Assembly: GCA_039583875.1 (NCBI GenBank)
Contig: CM077150.1
Coordinates: 190,282,375 to 190,346,374, forward strand
Direction: 5' to 3'
DNA from: Platanthera guangdongensis
Lineage: Eukaryota > Streptophyta > Magnoliopsida > Asparagales > Orchidaceae
Length of the DNA: 64,000 bases
Under the pieces are notes generated by a model. That model was not told where the DNA came from, did no database searches, and was given only the letters and a program-made list of their open reading frames with translations. This document shows positions 45,324 to 58,052 of the stretch, in pieces. The translations under genes were made by a program, and so were the position numbers. The stretch's first letter is position 1. Every line of letters begins with the position of its first letter.

Positions 45324-45331
45324 TATATAAA
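45324..45331 (+). promoter_or_regulatory. TATA box of G 5' LTR
   Basis: TATATAAA, in the context GGGGTCTATATAAAGACATG, is matched in the 3' LTR by TATATAA at 56044-56050. Confidence 0.7.
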
Positions 45332-46293
45332 GACATGTTCTATCATCAAATAGAGAATTGAAAAAGACGACAACAACAATCGAAGAACAAGAAGAAGAGA
45401 AGTCTTCATCCATATATCAACAAGTCTCTAAGGGCAGATCCTGAACAAGTCTACAAGAAGAATTCAGAGCCACATCTGAATAGAAGAAGGAAGTTGGATT
45501 GAAGATCATCTCCAACTTCACAAGAAGTTCAACATTACTTTGTTAAAATTTAAGAAGCTTTGAAGAAGCTAAGACAGGTTGGATCTAAAGCGGTTAGATC
45601 TATCAAGAACTGACCAAGAAACCTTCAATCCATTCTCTCTCTACCTGGGTGAAGGATTTATTCTTTGTATAATCAATTTTCTCTGTAGGATCTTATATAG
45701 ATCTGAGTGTAGGAGAGTTATCTCTCTATGTTGTAAGCCTAAATCTATAAAGGTTGAGGTAGGGCTGTGTGCCTGAGGTAGGAGACTGAATTCTACGAGT
45801 TGTAAGCCTAAATCTATAAAGGCTGAGATAGGGCTAAGTGCCTGGGGTAGGGGATTAATTTCTCTGAGCTGTAGGCATGGTGAAAGAGGCTGAGGTAGGG
45901 CTTGATTGCCTGAGTTGTAGGAGTGTGGACTCACTCTAAGGTAGGATTCTCTGGAAGAATCTGAGTTGTAGGACTTGCAGAAGTCTGAGCTATAGGAACC
46001 TTTCAGGGTTTTGAGTTGTAAGATCTGAGGATCTGAGAAGGAAGAAGGAAGTTAGGCCGAATCTAGTATACTGCTAGATAGGCGAAGGGGGAAAGTGGAT
46101 GTACCCATCTCTTTGGCAACCACTATAAATCTGTGTGGAATCTGTGCTGACTGTTTTTGTTATTGTGTTGTGCTGAGATAGTTGTTGCATAGATTTATTA
46201 CTAGTAAAATATACAGTCTGCCTTAATAAAAAGAATTGAACCTATTCACCCCCCTCTAGGTGTTTAGGTTATCTTGAAACCAATTCTTTCAAG

Positions 46294-46305
46294 TGGTATT
46301 AGAGC
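46294..46305 (+). promoter_or_regulatory. Primer binding site of G (one mismatch)
   Basis: TGGTATTAGAGC lies two bases after the LTR and differs from the iMet-type site by one C-to-T change. Confidence 0.85.
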
Positions 46306-46370
46306 TAGGTTACTCAAGATTAGACTTAATAGTCTGAGTTGATCTATAAGGCAGTTATCAGTTAGACAGA

Positions 46371-48652
46371 ATGGGTTCAGGTGAGAATCAGAAGGAACTT
46401 AGATCTATGAAACTTCCTATATGCAGGAAAGAAAATTTTGGCATATGGAATGAGAGGGTCAGATTGTTCATGGAAGCATCTGATCCAAGAATTTACATCA
46501 CAGTGCTAGAAGGGCCATTTATTCCTATGAACATATCAGTTCTTGATGCTGACCTCAAGACTCCAAAAAGTTATTCAGAAATGACTAAGGAAGAGATCAT
46601 CCTAGCAACCTTAGACAAGAGGTCACAAAATATAATTGTGAGTGTCATAGATGACTCTACATTCCAGAATCTAGTCCATTGCAAAACCCCCAAGGAGATG
46701 TGGGACACTTTGATTGTCTATATGGAGGAACAGAAGAAGTGAGATATGATAAAAAGTCTATATTAAATCAAGAGTATGAAAGCTTTAGACAAGCTAAGAC
46801 AAATAGCATAGCTGAATGCTATAAGAAATTCTTTAGAATTGTTAATGAGCTAATGACATATGGGAGAGTCTTTAGCACTTATGAATTAAATGACAAGTTT
46901 CTTAGATCACTAACGAAGGATTGGGATACTAAAATATGTGCCATCAGAGAGGTGGCCAGGCTTACAGATACACCTCCACCAACCTTATTTGGAAAATTGT
47001 TATCCTATGAGATGCAGCTCAATGCCAGAAAGGAGGAGGAGAAAAGCAATAAGTCTGAATACAGAGAGAAGTCAGTTGCTTTTAAGGCTGAAGCCACAAG
47101 AAAGGACAGGAGAAAGTCATCTTCTCCTCCCAAGAGAATGGCTGAAGTTGAATCTGAAAATTCTGACAACAACACTTCAGACAGTCACAAATCTGATGAA
47201 GACTTTACTGCATTCACAAGGCAGTTTCAAAGGTTCATGAAGAAGAAGAAATGGAGATCAAAGCCACCTTCATCCTTCTCCAATGATGACTATTACAAGA
47301 AGAAGAAATCATCTAAGGATGACAGGTATGTCTCTAATCCCAGTAAAAAAAACTTCATCTAAAATTGTTTGTTATTGTTGCAACAAGCCAGGACATGTCA
47401 TAGCTGATTGTCCTGATAAAAGAAATGAATCTAAAATAAAAAGAGGTAACAAAATAAGGGCAAGAAGGAGAGATCCTTTATTGCAAAGAAGCAGAAGAGT
47501 TGGACTGACTCATCATCATCAGAATCGGGAGAAGAGACTGAAGCTGAAGCTGAAGCATATATTGGACTGTTCACAACTGAAGAGGATTCAGAAGAGACAA
47601 AATTCTTGTAACTGCTGGACTCTATCAATGGGAATTAAGATCTTCATTGCAAAGGGCTAATGGCTATATCTGAGGAAGATCAGTGCTAGGATCAGCCTAA
47701 TCCAAGTAAGGTAAACAACCTATCTTCAGTTTCTGATTATTACACTGGATCAGAATCAGAAGCATCTGCATCAAGAGATGAGGATGGTTCTGAATCTGAA
47801 GAGGATGTTCATCAACTAATTGATGAGTATGGTGATTTGTTGCAAGCTCTTGAGAGAAGCAGAATCATTAACAAGAAACAAGCTGAGGAAATTGCATCTC
47901 TTAAATTTGCTGCATCAGATTCACCAAAAATGCTGGATTTGAAGTTGAATGAAGTTGCCAAACTGAAAAATATAACTTTTATTCAGATGGGTACAATTAC
48001 ATTCAAAAATGATCAAATCAAGATTTTGGAAGTCAGACTTCAAAGAGAGAAGGAACTTGTGGCTAAATTCTCAAAGCTAAAGTCAGTCTTACCCTTAATT
48101 GATGACTTCATTCTCCAAAAGGTTAAGACATGAATAGGATTCAAGGGAAGAACTAGGGCAGCTAATTCCAAAAGAAAAGGCAAAGCCCCAGTTCAGCCAC
48201 TAGCTACCAAACCCCCAATTTCATTCAGGAAAGTGATGCAGCCTACCAACATATATGACCATGATATTACACATGGTCACTGTAAGCTTGGTGATCTGAA
48301 TGACAAGGGTGTAAATGCCAATAGGGCATACCAAGAACAAACACATCATGTTCTTCAGGAATCATCAATGTTTGATGCACCAGCCCCAGCACTCAAGAGA
48401 AGGACCACTTTACCTATAGTTTTAAGGAATGCTGACAGCAATGCTGTTAAGACTCTACTTAAAATAAGATACAATAGATATGAGTGTTGTTGTTGTGGCA
48501 AAGTGGGTCATTATGCCATTGATTGTTGGCACAACACTACAGTCAAGAAAGTTGCTAGCTTACCTGTCAGAAAGGCTGCAGGAAAGCATGTCAAGTTTCA
48601 GTCTAACCTGAACCAAGAACCCAATAATTATTGGGGTTCTAAGGTTAAGTAA
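46371..48652 (+). pseudogene. gag: Gag of G (broken)
   Basis: ATG 46371 begins MGSGENQKELRSMKLP, followed by the UBN2-type domain (NFGIWNERVRLFMEA). One base is missing near 46728 compared with gag of A, shifting to 46679-47362 (SILNQEYESFRQAK, DKFLRSLTKDWDTKICAIRE). An A-run near 47345 shifts again to zinc knuckle 1, CYCCNKPGHVIADC. A coiled-coil stretch (47837-48133) is followed, after another break, by 48233-48652 with knuckle 2, CCCCGKVGHYAIDC, and the end motif YWGSKVK. The layout equals gag of A. Confidence 0.87.
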
Positions 48653-48658
48653 TTTTAT

Positions 48659-51600
48659 TTGATGCAGGTGAGTCTAAGTGGCCATACCCAAATATGGTAC
48701 TTGGATAGTGGATGTTACAGACACATGACTGGAACAAGAGGGATGCTGAAGGACTACTCTCCCATAGAGAATGGACCCAAAGTGATCTTTGGTGGATTTG
48801 AAAAGGTGGTCATCAAAGGGTTTGGTAACATTTCCAATAGTTATATCACTATCACCCAAGTGGCTTATGTGAAAGGTCTGAAACATAACTTAATAAGCAT
48901 AAGCCAACTAAGTGATCTTGGTTATGACACCTCTTTTATTTGGAATGGGTGTCAGATTAGAAGGACAAGTGATCAAGAGGTCATCTTGTCAGGTTATAGA
49001 AAAGGAAATGTTTACTGTCTCAACTTTGATTATGAGAATAAGAACTCTCCTATTTGTCTAGTTGCAGATGAGAAAGCTTCTCATTGTGTCAAATGGCATA
49101 AGTGGCTGGTTCACCTGAACTACAAGTCAATAGGCCAACTCTATAGTATGGAGTTAGTAAGGAATGGTCCTCGGGTCAAGTGCATCCAGGAGGGTGTGTG
49201 TTCAGTTTGTCAAAAAGGCAAATAGACTAAGACCTCCTTCCACAGTCTTGATACCAAAGACTCAGTGTGGTGTTTTTACCACCTACATATGGATCTATTT
49301 GGTCCTATGCCAATTCATATTCTAGGTAGGAAAGCCTACACTTTTGTGGTTATGGATGACTATTCTAGATTTACATGGGTTTTCTTCCTGAGGCAGAAAT
49401 TTGAAACCCCTATTGTCTTCCACAATTTTGTTAGGCAAATTCAGAATGAACTTAACAATTCAGTGGTCAAAATTAGAAGTGACCATGAGACTGAATTTTA
49501 GTCTGAATGCATAACAAGATTTTGTGAAGAACTAGGGATTCATTAGGAGTTCTCCTCACCTAGAACTCCCCAGCAAAATGGTATTGCTGAAAAAAGAATA
49601 TGACTCTTATTGAGGCTGGTAGAACACTACTAAGTGACACTTCTCTCCCAGAATATTTCTGGGCTGAGGCAGTAAACACTGCATATCATGTTCTCAATAG
49701 GGCTTCCATCACCAAAAGACACAAGAAGACGCCCTATGAGATTATGAAAGGCAGAAAACAAAATTTAGCCTATTTGAGAATCTTTGGTAGCAAGTGTTAT
49801 ATTCTTAATAATGGCAAGCACTATTTAAATAAGTTTGCTACCAAATCCCAAGAAGGGATATTTGTTCGGTACATCAACAGCAGTAGGGCATACAGAGTCT
49901 ACAACTTGACTACTCAAGTTGTAGAAGAATCTGCCCATATAGTTTTTTATGAAACTAAACTAATAAACTGTGAGTTGTCTAGTACTTCTTGTAGCTCTAC
50001 AGGTTTGAAGGAAAAGATGTACAAGCTAACCATTAGTGACCAACCTGCAAGGTAGGATGAAGAAAATGATGGATGCTGTCCAGGGAGAGTACAAGACTCA
50101 CAAGCTGATGATGAGGATAATGAAGTACAGCATGGTGAGGAGATTGGAGAAAATCAAGGTGTAGATAGATTGCTTCCAGCAATAAGACATCTAAAGGATC
50201 ATCCAGCACACCAAATTATTGGTGATCCAAGTCATGGTGTTCAGACAAAGAGCAAGAACATGAACACAGTTCTTTGCTCAATTTTCCTGTCCCAGATGGA
50301 ACACAAGAAATTTGAAGAAGCCATACAAGACCCAAATTGGATTGATGCCATGCAGGAAGAGCTGAATCAATTCAGAAGATGTAAAGTCTGGAAGTTGGTG
50401 TCTAAACCAAAAAATCACAATGCCATAGGGACTAAGTGGATCTACAGGAACAAGCTAGATGAAAATGACATTATAGTTAAGAACAATGCAAGACTGGTGG
50501 CAAAGGGCTACAGATAGGAAGAAGGAATAGACTTTGATCAGACATTTACCCCAGTGGAAAGGTTGGAAGCAATAAGGTTGTTCCTTGCCTATGCAGCTTA
50601 TCAAGGGTTCAAGGTATTTCAGATGGATGTTAAGTCAGCATTTTTGAATAGTGACTTAAAAGAGGAAGTTTATGTTGAACAACCCTTAGGTTTTGTAGAT
50701 CCTCTCTATCCTAATTATGTGTATAGGCTTAAGAAAGCACTATATGGTTTGAAACAAGCCCCTAGGGCTTGGTATGAAACAATGTCTACATTCCTCATTG
50801 AGAATAAATTCTCAAGGGGGAAAATAGACAAAACTCTATTCCTAAGGGAATTAAAAGGCAAGATCATCCTAGTCCAGATATATGTTGATGACATTATCTT
50901 TGGTTCAAATGAAAAAACCTTTATAGAAAGTTTGCCTATATTCCTAACTGATGATGGGTTGTCCATATCCTAGTACAAGTTCACCAAGGAGTTAATCAAG
51001 AAATATGGTATGGAGTCATCCTCCACCATGAGAACTCCTATGGGGTCAAGTATGCCTATAGGCAAAGATGATGCAAGAAAAACTGTAGATGAGTCTATGT
51101 ATAGAGGGATAATTGGCTCAGTTTTATACTTAACTGCTAGTAAACCAGACATCATGTATACTACATGTGTCTGTGATAGGTATCAAGCAAGACCTAAAGA
51201 ATCTCATTATACTGCAGTTAAAATAATTTTGAGATATCTCAAGGGAACACCAAATCTTGGCCTTTGGAACCCTAAGAATGGAGATTTTCTACTAACTGGT
51301 TATTCATATGCAGACTTTGCAGGATGCAAAGAAGATAGGAAAAGCACCACTGGAACATGTTAGTTTCTAGGTGGAAGATTGGTGTCATGGAGCAGCAAGA
51401 AATAGATAAGTGTGGCTATATCCACTACTGAGTCTGAATATGTAGCTGCAGGAAGTTGCTGTGCTCAGCTATTATGGATACAACATCAGCTTGAAGATTA
51501 TGGCATCCAGGTAAGTAGAACTCCATTATTTTGTGATTCTACTAGTGTCATTTCTATTGCTAGAAATTCTGTTTCTCATAGTAGAACTAATCACATAGAA

Positions 51601-51759
51601 ATAAGATTTCATTTCCTTAGAGATCATGTTGAAAAGGAAGACATAAGTTTAGAATTTGTCAATACTAATTTTCAAATTGCTGACATGTTGACCAAACCAC
51701 TAGATGAAACTAAATTCAATTATTTTAAAATTGAATTAGGCATGCTAAACTTGGAATAA
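48659..51759 (+). pseudogene. pol: Pol of G (PR-INT-RT-RH, broken)
   Basis: The frame has WYLDSGCYRHMTGT (protease), [20 protein letters not shown] (Gly to Glu after the integrase aspartate), [54 protein letters not shown] and YVDD (about 50883). Stops occur at 49222, 49499 and about 49545, a frameshift near 49590, and stops at 50053, 50515, 50971, 51361 and about 51402. After YVDD about 25 residues are missing relative to A. RNase H shows YADFAGCKEDRKSTTG and CDSTSVISIARN. Confidence 0.9.
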
Positions 51760-51779
51760 GAATGACGAATTTGACTAAG

Positions 51780-52110
51780 TAAATTTGTGTCGACACATAA
51801 AGACATCCGTGTCGACACTTAGTAGTTGGTGTCGACACATAAGGAAAATTCTGTCGAAACATCAAGAAGATTGTGTCGACACCTAGAATTTGGTGTCAAC
51901 ACATAGCTCTCCTGACACTTAGATATTGGTGTCGACACATACAGTCGTCTGTGTTGACACGCAGACATTAGTATATACTCTTAAGTTTGTCTGTGTCGAC
52001 ACATCGCAGGTAGTGTCGACACATAGTATTATAATACCTTTACATTCTCTATCGAGACTTTAATAGTCTGTGTTGACACAATCTGAACTGTGTCGACACA
52101 ATAAGAGTAT
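51780..52110. repeat. GTGTCGACAC array between pol and env-like ORF of G
   Basis: Around ten GTGTCGACAC or degenerate units occur (for example at 51787, 51811 and 51829) with the same spacing style as the LTR arrays, although this segment is internal. It is followed by the leader of the env-like ORF. Confidence 0.88.
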
Positions 52111-52254
52111 TTTAACACAACTTTTGACCTTTTTGTTTAGAAACATATAAATAGGTGGAAGTAAAACCCTGTCGACTACGCTCTCAAAATTCTCGAGACC
52201 AAACCTTTGTGTCGACAGACCTTCATCTCTCTTCTCCTCAATCTCTACTCCCTA

Positions 52255-55059
52255 ATGGCGCCAAAGCTGGAAGAGAACATCAATGAGGGTTATGAACTGG
52301 TTCGTCATGCGTTTGAGACTGCCACGCAAGAAATCAAAGCCGTGATTACCCTAATCAAAGAAAATGGATTGGAGCACTTGGTCTCAGAACCTACAAGGAT
52401 ATGGAAAAGGAAGTTTTTGAATTCTACTCATCGGCATCCATGGATTTGACGGGCCTGAAAATTAAGTCATTCATTCAAGGAACCAAGGTCAAACTCACCC
52501 AGAAGAGTTTAAGGAAGACACTACAACTTCACAAGATTAAGGAAGAGGATGACATAGCATCCTCCATGACAAAAGATGCTCTCTAATGGTGTGGACTGGA
52601 TCCCACTACCTAGATTGGATCATCCATGAATAGGAAGAGAATGAATTCCCAGGGAAAATTCCTGTCAGAAATCATAGGAAAAGTTATTCTGTGCAAATCC
52701 GGAGGACATGATAGGATTTCAGCCTACATGTTCAATCTCATGATCCGAGTTATCTTCAAGGTACCAATAAACTGGTCTGCTGTTGTTTTTGACAGGATCA
52801 AAGAAGGACTCAAGAAATCTAATCTAGGCAGAATACTAAGCCTGTATTTGGTCTTGACTATTCCAGAAGTGATGAATCAAATAGTAGGCTCTAAGATTAA
52901 TCACATGAGAAGAATGGACTTAAGAATAATGTCCAGATGGGATAGACACCTGACCAAAGAAGTTTCTACTCCACAGAAACAAACAAAGCAGATTCAAAAA
53001 AAAGAAGCAAACAGCCCCCAAGACCACTGAATTATCCAGTGATTTAGAAGGAGAAGTGGTTTTCTGCTTAGATGGAGAAGGACCAGAGAATAATAGGAAA
53101 TCACCTGCTCTAGAGACTATAAATGTTGGTCATGTGCAGGAGGAGCCAGTTCCTACAATCAACATCTCAGTGGATTAGGTACAGGAAGAGCCTCATCAAG
53201 GGGGAGCCAATGAGCTTTCTCCAGTTTCAGCTCAACAAGAGGCATTACCCTCAGGGGGAACTCATGAGCAAGAGCCACATGTCCACACAGCTGCATTGGA
53301 CAGTGAAGAAGCTACACAATCTATAGTTGAGGTACTACTGGATATCAATAAAGATGCTATAAATACTGAAAATGATACACTGATTGTACTTATGACTAAT
53401 GTTGTACAGCATAATCAAGACAATGTACCTGAAAATGATATTACCATGGAAGAGAATTTTGCATTTACACACAATCTACCTGCTGAGAAAGAGACTGCTA
53501 TTCCTCCAGTTCAAATAAACTAGGAAGTCACCTTAGAAGAATTATTTCCTGATTTACTTGGAGCAAGAACTGAGGGGGAGCTGGCAAGGACTGAGGGGGA
53601 GAAACCAATTATGGAATCTAATCCAAATGATACAGTGGACATAGCAAGCTCATCTGATTCTTTTGAACATGAAGAAGCCTCCAGAGCAAAGAAGAGAAAG
53701 CCTGTGGAAGTAAGAAAGAGGAGCTCTGGCTATAAGAAAGCCTTACAGTCTGTCTCACCAACTCCAGCTCCAGCAGTGTACTTCAGTTCACTTCTACTGA
53801 AACTGCAAGTAAAGATAGATGAACAACGACATGCACTTGAAAAATATGTTGATGAGAGCAATAAGGAATTGCAAATTTAGCTAGCCCAAGATATCAAATC
53901 TATCAGATTTGAAGTGAATTTGCATAAAAAGGAAATGACAGATTGTTTCCATAAGGGAGGTAATGTTGTAGTATATTTAGCCAAGCAACAACAGGAGGCC
54001 AAAACTCAAATAGATGACATAGCAGTGAAACAAGGCTATATTCTGGAAAACCAAATCAGAATGAATGACAATCTAACAGAATCCCACAATGTTATTGTCA
54101 TAGAACTACAGAATAAAGCCACTGCTTTCACTGCAAACATTGCTAAAGAAAAGTCTGAGTTTGATAAACAACTCAAAGCAGATTTGGCTAATGTTCACAC
54201 TGTTATTCTGGACTATCAAAAGGTCATTTCTGATCAGCTGCAGAAGTTTAGATCATTCTATAAAGAAGGCACAAATTAACTAACTAATCAGATAAGATTT
54301 CAAAAGGATGATCTCAGAGACCATATTGAAAGAGAAGTCATAAAGGGGGAGAGGATGTTAGTCAATGCAGGCTCTGATCATGCTAAATGGATCACTAATT
54401 CTATCAGAGCAACTCTTGGTTATCCACCCCTGTGTGATGATGATAACACTGCTGAATCAGGCATTCAACCAGCTTCCAATGAAGGAGTTCAGCAGGAAGT
54501 AGCTCAAATTATTTATCCACCTGCTGATTTTGAAGGCATTCAATATGCAGTACAACAAATGTACAGTCCTCCACGGGAGGTAAAGAATGTAATTATTGAA
54601 AAATTTGAAATGTCTGAAGCTGCTTTGAAAAGAGAGCAAGAAGCACAACTTTCTAAGAAAAGGTTTAGAGAGCGGGCTGAATTAAAGCCTAATTTTGAAA
54701 AATGGAGTCCCACCTCCAGAAACATTATTCTCACTATCTGGCAAGCTGTTAAAGACAACATGCATGATAGAGGCAAGTGGTACTCTGTACAAGAATGGAG
54801 CAAGTATCAGAAATGACAAGATGTCATTTATCAGTTCAGAAGAGACCTTAAAGCTGGGAAGATACCTGCAACCTCTGTGGAGCCAAGCAAATACTTTCCA
54901 AAACCTTATCATTACTTTGAAAGGCAAAAGGTCAAGGCTGGAGAGCTGAAGAAGAAGGATCATAAAGGAAAGAAGCCGGCTGATGACACTGAAGCTAATG
55001 TACAAGCTAGGATTCAGTCTGGCAAAGGAATTATTTTCAAGGAGCATGATCAATCCTAG
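52255..55059 (+). pseudogene. Env-like ORF of G (broken)
   Basis: ATG 52255 starts MAPKLEENINEGYELVRHAF, parallel to MAPRTTAGLVTGCELVRTGF in H. Frameshifts near 52400 and 52590 precede the conserved block (GKFLSEIIGKVILCKSGGHD, from 52626). The frame at 53296-53880 contains two TEGE segments encoded by AGGGGGAG-like tracts. A helix-rich part (53914-54279; KQQQEAKTQIDDIAVKQG, IAKEKSEFDKQLKADL) is a probable coiled coil. A basic C-terminal stretch (KRFRERAELKPNFEKW, then KKDHKGKKPA) follows, ending at about 55059. No clear membrane segment is seen. Confidence 0.75.
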
Positions 55060-55351
55060 AATTAGATGATCTAGGCTTAGGTCAATGTAAAATTTTGGAC
55101 TAAATCCTTGTTTTGCTGAACATATATTAATAAAATTCCTTGATTTAGTCTTAATTTGATATTGGATACTTAAAATTTTGTGATGCATGTTTATTATGTT
55201 ATAACACATTCTGTGATGATACTAATACATGTTATGACTGCTTATGGGTACTCTTGTCTTTGAAATACTTGATTACATCATAATATTTGTTTTATTATAA
55301 GTGATGTATATCATTGACTAAGGGTTATGACTTCTCCAAATAGGAGGAGAT
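55060..55351 (+). other. AT-rich 3' region of G with terminal polypurine tract
   Basis: There is no ORF. A tract reading AATAGGAGGAGAT (about 55339-55351) abuts the 3' LTR; compared with A it carries an internal change (GGAGGAG for GGGGGAG). Confidence 0.7.
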
Positions 55352-57009
55352 TGTTGGGTACATTGAAAATGTGTACCAGATTTAGAGAAGCCACACCTAA
55401 CTCAATGATATTCATCAATGTGTTTTTGATGTTGTGTTCAGTTTCAATGTGCAGGTTAAGGAAATGCAGAAAACATTTCTAAGTACAAGTGTCGACACTT
55501 GAGAAGAATTGTGTCGGCACTTGGGAAAAGCTGTGTGGACACCAGAAGCCAGATTGTGTCGACACACAGGAGTTGTGTCGACACACAGAAAATCTGTCGA
55601 CAACAACTGTATCGACACACAGGACTTGTGTCGACACATTCCAGAATTCTGTTGACAAAAATTGTGTCGGCACACAGGACTTGTGTCGACACACACCAAA
55701 ATTCTGTCAACACCAACTTTATCAAGACTAGGAGCTATTGTGTCGACATACAAGACTTATGTCGACACATTCCACTGAAGCTGTGTTGAAGATAAAGAAG
55801 GACTCTGTCGACACTATGAGATATGTGTCGACATCATCAAGAATTGTGTCGACACATGGTCTATTTATGTTGACACATTTGAAGTATTGTCTCGACACTT
55901 TTCTGCTGAGATAGAGTACAATGAGGGATCAAGTATCACGACTGAAGACTTGTCAGCTGCCATAACTAACAATGATGTTGCATCTGCTAGAGCTGTCAGT
56001 AGGCTGCTGTGAACTGGATCAGCTAGTAACCTTGGATGGGGTCTATATAATGACATGTTCTATCATTAAATAGAGAATTGAAAAAGACGACGACAACAAT
56101 CGAAGAACAAGAAAAAGAGATGTCTTCATCCAGAGATCAACAAGTCTCTAAGGGTAGATCCTGAATAAGTCTGCAAGAAGAATTCAGAGCCACATCTGAA
56201 TAGAAGAAGGAATCTGGATTGAAGATCATCTCTAAATTCACAAGAAGATCAACCTTTCTTTGTTCAAATTCAAGAAACTTTGAAGAAGCTAAGATAGGTT
56301 GGATCTAAAGCAGTCAGATCTATCAAGAACTGACTAAGAAACCTTCAATCCATTCTCTCTCTACCTGGGTGAAGGATTTATTCTTTGTATAATCAATTTT
56401 CTCTGTAGGATCTTATATAGATCTTAGTGTAGGAGAGTTATCTATCTGAGTTGTAAGCCTAAATCTATAAAGGCTGAGGTAGGGCTGAGTGCCTGAGGTA
56501 GGATACTGAATTCTCTGAGTTGTAAGCCTAAATCTATAAAGGCTGATGTAGGGCTAAGTTCCTGAGGTAGGGGATTAATTTCTCTGAGCTGTAGGCCTGG
56601 TGAAAGAGGCTGATTTAGGGCTTAATTGCCTGAGTTGTAGGATTGTGCACTTACTCTGAGTTAGGATTCTCTGGAAGAATCTGAGTTGTAGGACTTGCAG
56701 AAGTCTGAGCTGTAGGAACCTTTCAGGGTTCAGAGTTGTAAGATCTGAGGATCTGAGAAGGAAGAAGGAAGTTAGGCCGAATCTAGTATACTACTAGATA
56801 GACGAAGTGGGAAAGTGGTTTACCCATCTCTTGGGGAACCACTATAAATCTATGTGCAATCTGTGCTGGCTGTGTTTGTTTTTATGCTGTGTTGAGATAT
56901 TTGTTGCATAGATTTATTACTAGTAAAATATACTGTCTGCCTTAATAAAAAGAATTGAACCGATTCACCCCCCCTAGGTATTTAGGATATCTTGAAACCA
57001 ATTCTTTCA
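55352..57009 (+). repeat. 3' LTR of element G
   Basis: TGTTGGGTACATTG to TTCTTTCA, followed by CACCA. It contains a palindrome array (about 55490-55900) and TATATAA at 56044-56050. Confidence 0.93.
55490..55900. repeat. GTGTCGACAC palindrome array in 3' LTR of G
   Basis: The arrangement is as in 44790-45180. An extra CACAGGAGTT unit before the CACAGAAAATC unit distinguishes it from the 5' copy, and several units are mutated (GTGTCGGCAC, GTGTGGACAC). Confidence 0.9.
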
Positions 57010-57014
57010 CACCA

Positions 57015-57353
57015 TTTGGGTGAGAGAGTCCCAAATGGCCTTGGATGAAGTGCATTCAGCCACTTTCTAGAAAATGTCATCAGACATTGTTTGGGACAGA
57101 ATGTTCATGGCTTTAGCATTAACAACCTTTACTTTCTTCTGAGCATCAGTCCACTCAGGTGGTAGAACTACATTAGTGCTTGAGGCTGCTGTAGGTGTAG
57201 AGGCAGTTGCTTAAGGAGGACCTGTCAAAATAGAGTTGTAGATGGGACATCAATAGAATTCATATACAATTTTATTCTTGCCTTCCAGATGATAAACTTA
57301 TTTAAGTTGCACACTGGAGGTCTGGTGCTTGCATAGTCTTTTTTCTGTGCCAT
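57015..57353 (-). pseudogene. gag: Gag of F, N-terminal part
   Basis: ATG at 57353 starts MAQKKDYASTRPPVCNLNKF, then IIWKARIKLYMNSID, the start of a copia gag domain. A frameshift near 57230 leads to VLPPEWTDAQKK, then AIWDSLTQMV with one TAG. The gene is cut by insertion G at the CACCA site and continues at 44646. Confidence 0.8.
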
Positions 57354-57447
57354 GCTGTGTATATAATACTAATAGAAATAAAATAAAAATCAGATCTAAT
57401 AAGGGATCTTTTGGTTCAAGGGTTAGCTTGTACATCCAATGGAACCT

Positions 57448-57459
57448 GCTCTGATACCA
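57448..57459 (-). promoter_or_regulatory. Primer binding site of F
   Basis: TGGTATCAGAGC on the minus strand (GCTCTGATACCA on plus) lies two bases from the LTR end. This fixes the orientation and the LTR boundary of F. Confidence 0.9.
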
Positions 57460-57461
57460 AT

Positions 57462-58052
57462 TGAAAGTTAGGTTTAGATCTGATATACTCTAGAGGTGGG
57501 GTGAATATAGTATCTTTAAACTTTTAAGACTTTTTGCTGTAAATAATAAATCAGTCCTAAGTTAAAATAATCTACCACAGGCACAACAAATATGAACAAT
57601 ATACCACAAGCACAGCAAATATGAACTAGCTATCACATACACTGCAACATAACTAGCACAGCCACAGCAAGAGCAAAAGAAAAAGATGTCAACCAGACAA
57701 CACACGAATTTTATAGTGGTTCCCCAACCTGGGTACATCCACTCTTCTACCACCCTAGTAGGAATCCACTCAGGTTTTTGATCAGGTGACTACCACCAAT
57801 GAGCTTTTGTTCAGGTGCTCAAAAACCAATCCCAAGTCTTTTGATCAGGTGACTTGCAATCAGGAATAACTTTTGAAGGGAGTTAAAGAACCTTTTTACA
57901 GTGGGGGTGAGAGAGTGATGATGTCTTCTCTTTCTCAAATACAACCGAGAAGACTTATTGGATCTTGATGTTAACAAAGCTCCCACTAAGATATTGATTT
58001 GTTCAGGAAGGTTGGAGCTTTGCTTCAGGGTGAGTAGGCCTTCAATCCTTTA
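57462..58052 (-). repeat. 5' LTR of F, 3' part only
   Basis: Reading minus, it ends CTTTCA before the primer site. It carries the LTR stretch GTGGATGTACCC...GGGGAACCACTATAAA (about 57702-57745) that A, G and H also have near the same place, and a CACCCCACCTCTAGAG run near its end. No U3 TATA box is seen, so the 5' part is probably beyond the insertion at 58053. Confidence 0.7.

Larger units (their letters stand above)
44652..46291 (+). repeat. 5' LTR of element G
   Basis: The repeat contains a GTGTCGACAC array (44790-45180), TATATAAA at 45324-45331, a block of degenerate repeats with GTAAGCCTAAATCTATAAAGG (about 45720-45900) and a C-rich tract (about 46248). It ends TTCTTTCA. Confidence 0.93.
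44652..57009 (+). mobile_element. Element G: Sirevirus-type Ty1/copia element with env-like ORF, complete but decayed
   Basis: The element is bounded by TGTTGGGTACATTG...TTCTTTCA and CACCA duplications. LTRs are 1640 bp (44652-46291) and 1658 bp (55352-57009), with about 13 differences in the first 155 bp. The interior holds a primer site, gag with two zinc knuckles, pol in copia order, a palindrome array, an env-like ORF of about 2.8 kb and polypurine tracts. Many stops and shifts show that it is old. Confidence 0.93.
38271..58052 (-). mobile_element. Element F: Sirevirus-like Ty1/copia element with env-like ORF, minus strand, interrupted by E and G
   Basis: In minus-strand order: LTR part (58052-57462), primer site (57459-57448), gag start (57353-57015), insertion G, rest of gag (44646-42890), pol (42865-39688), palindrome array, env-like ORF (39298-38271), then insertion E. 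The 3' LTR would lie beyond E. Gag after G and pol up to RT share one frame broken only by stops, unlike A and G where pol is shifted. F is the outermost and therefore oldest recognisable element here. Confidence 0.85.
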
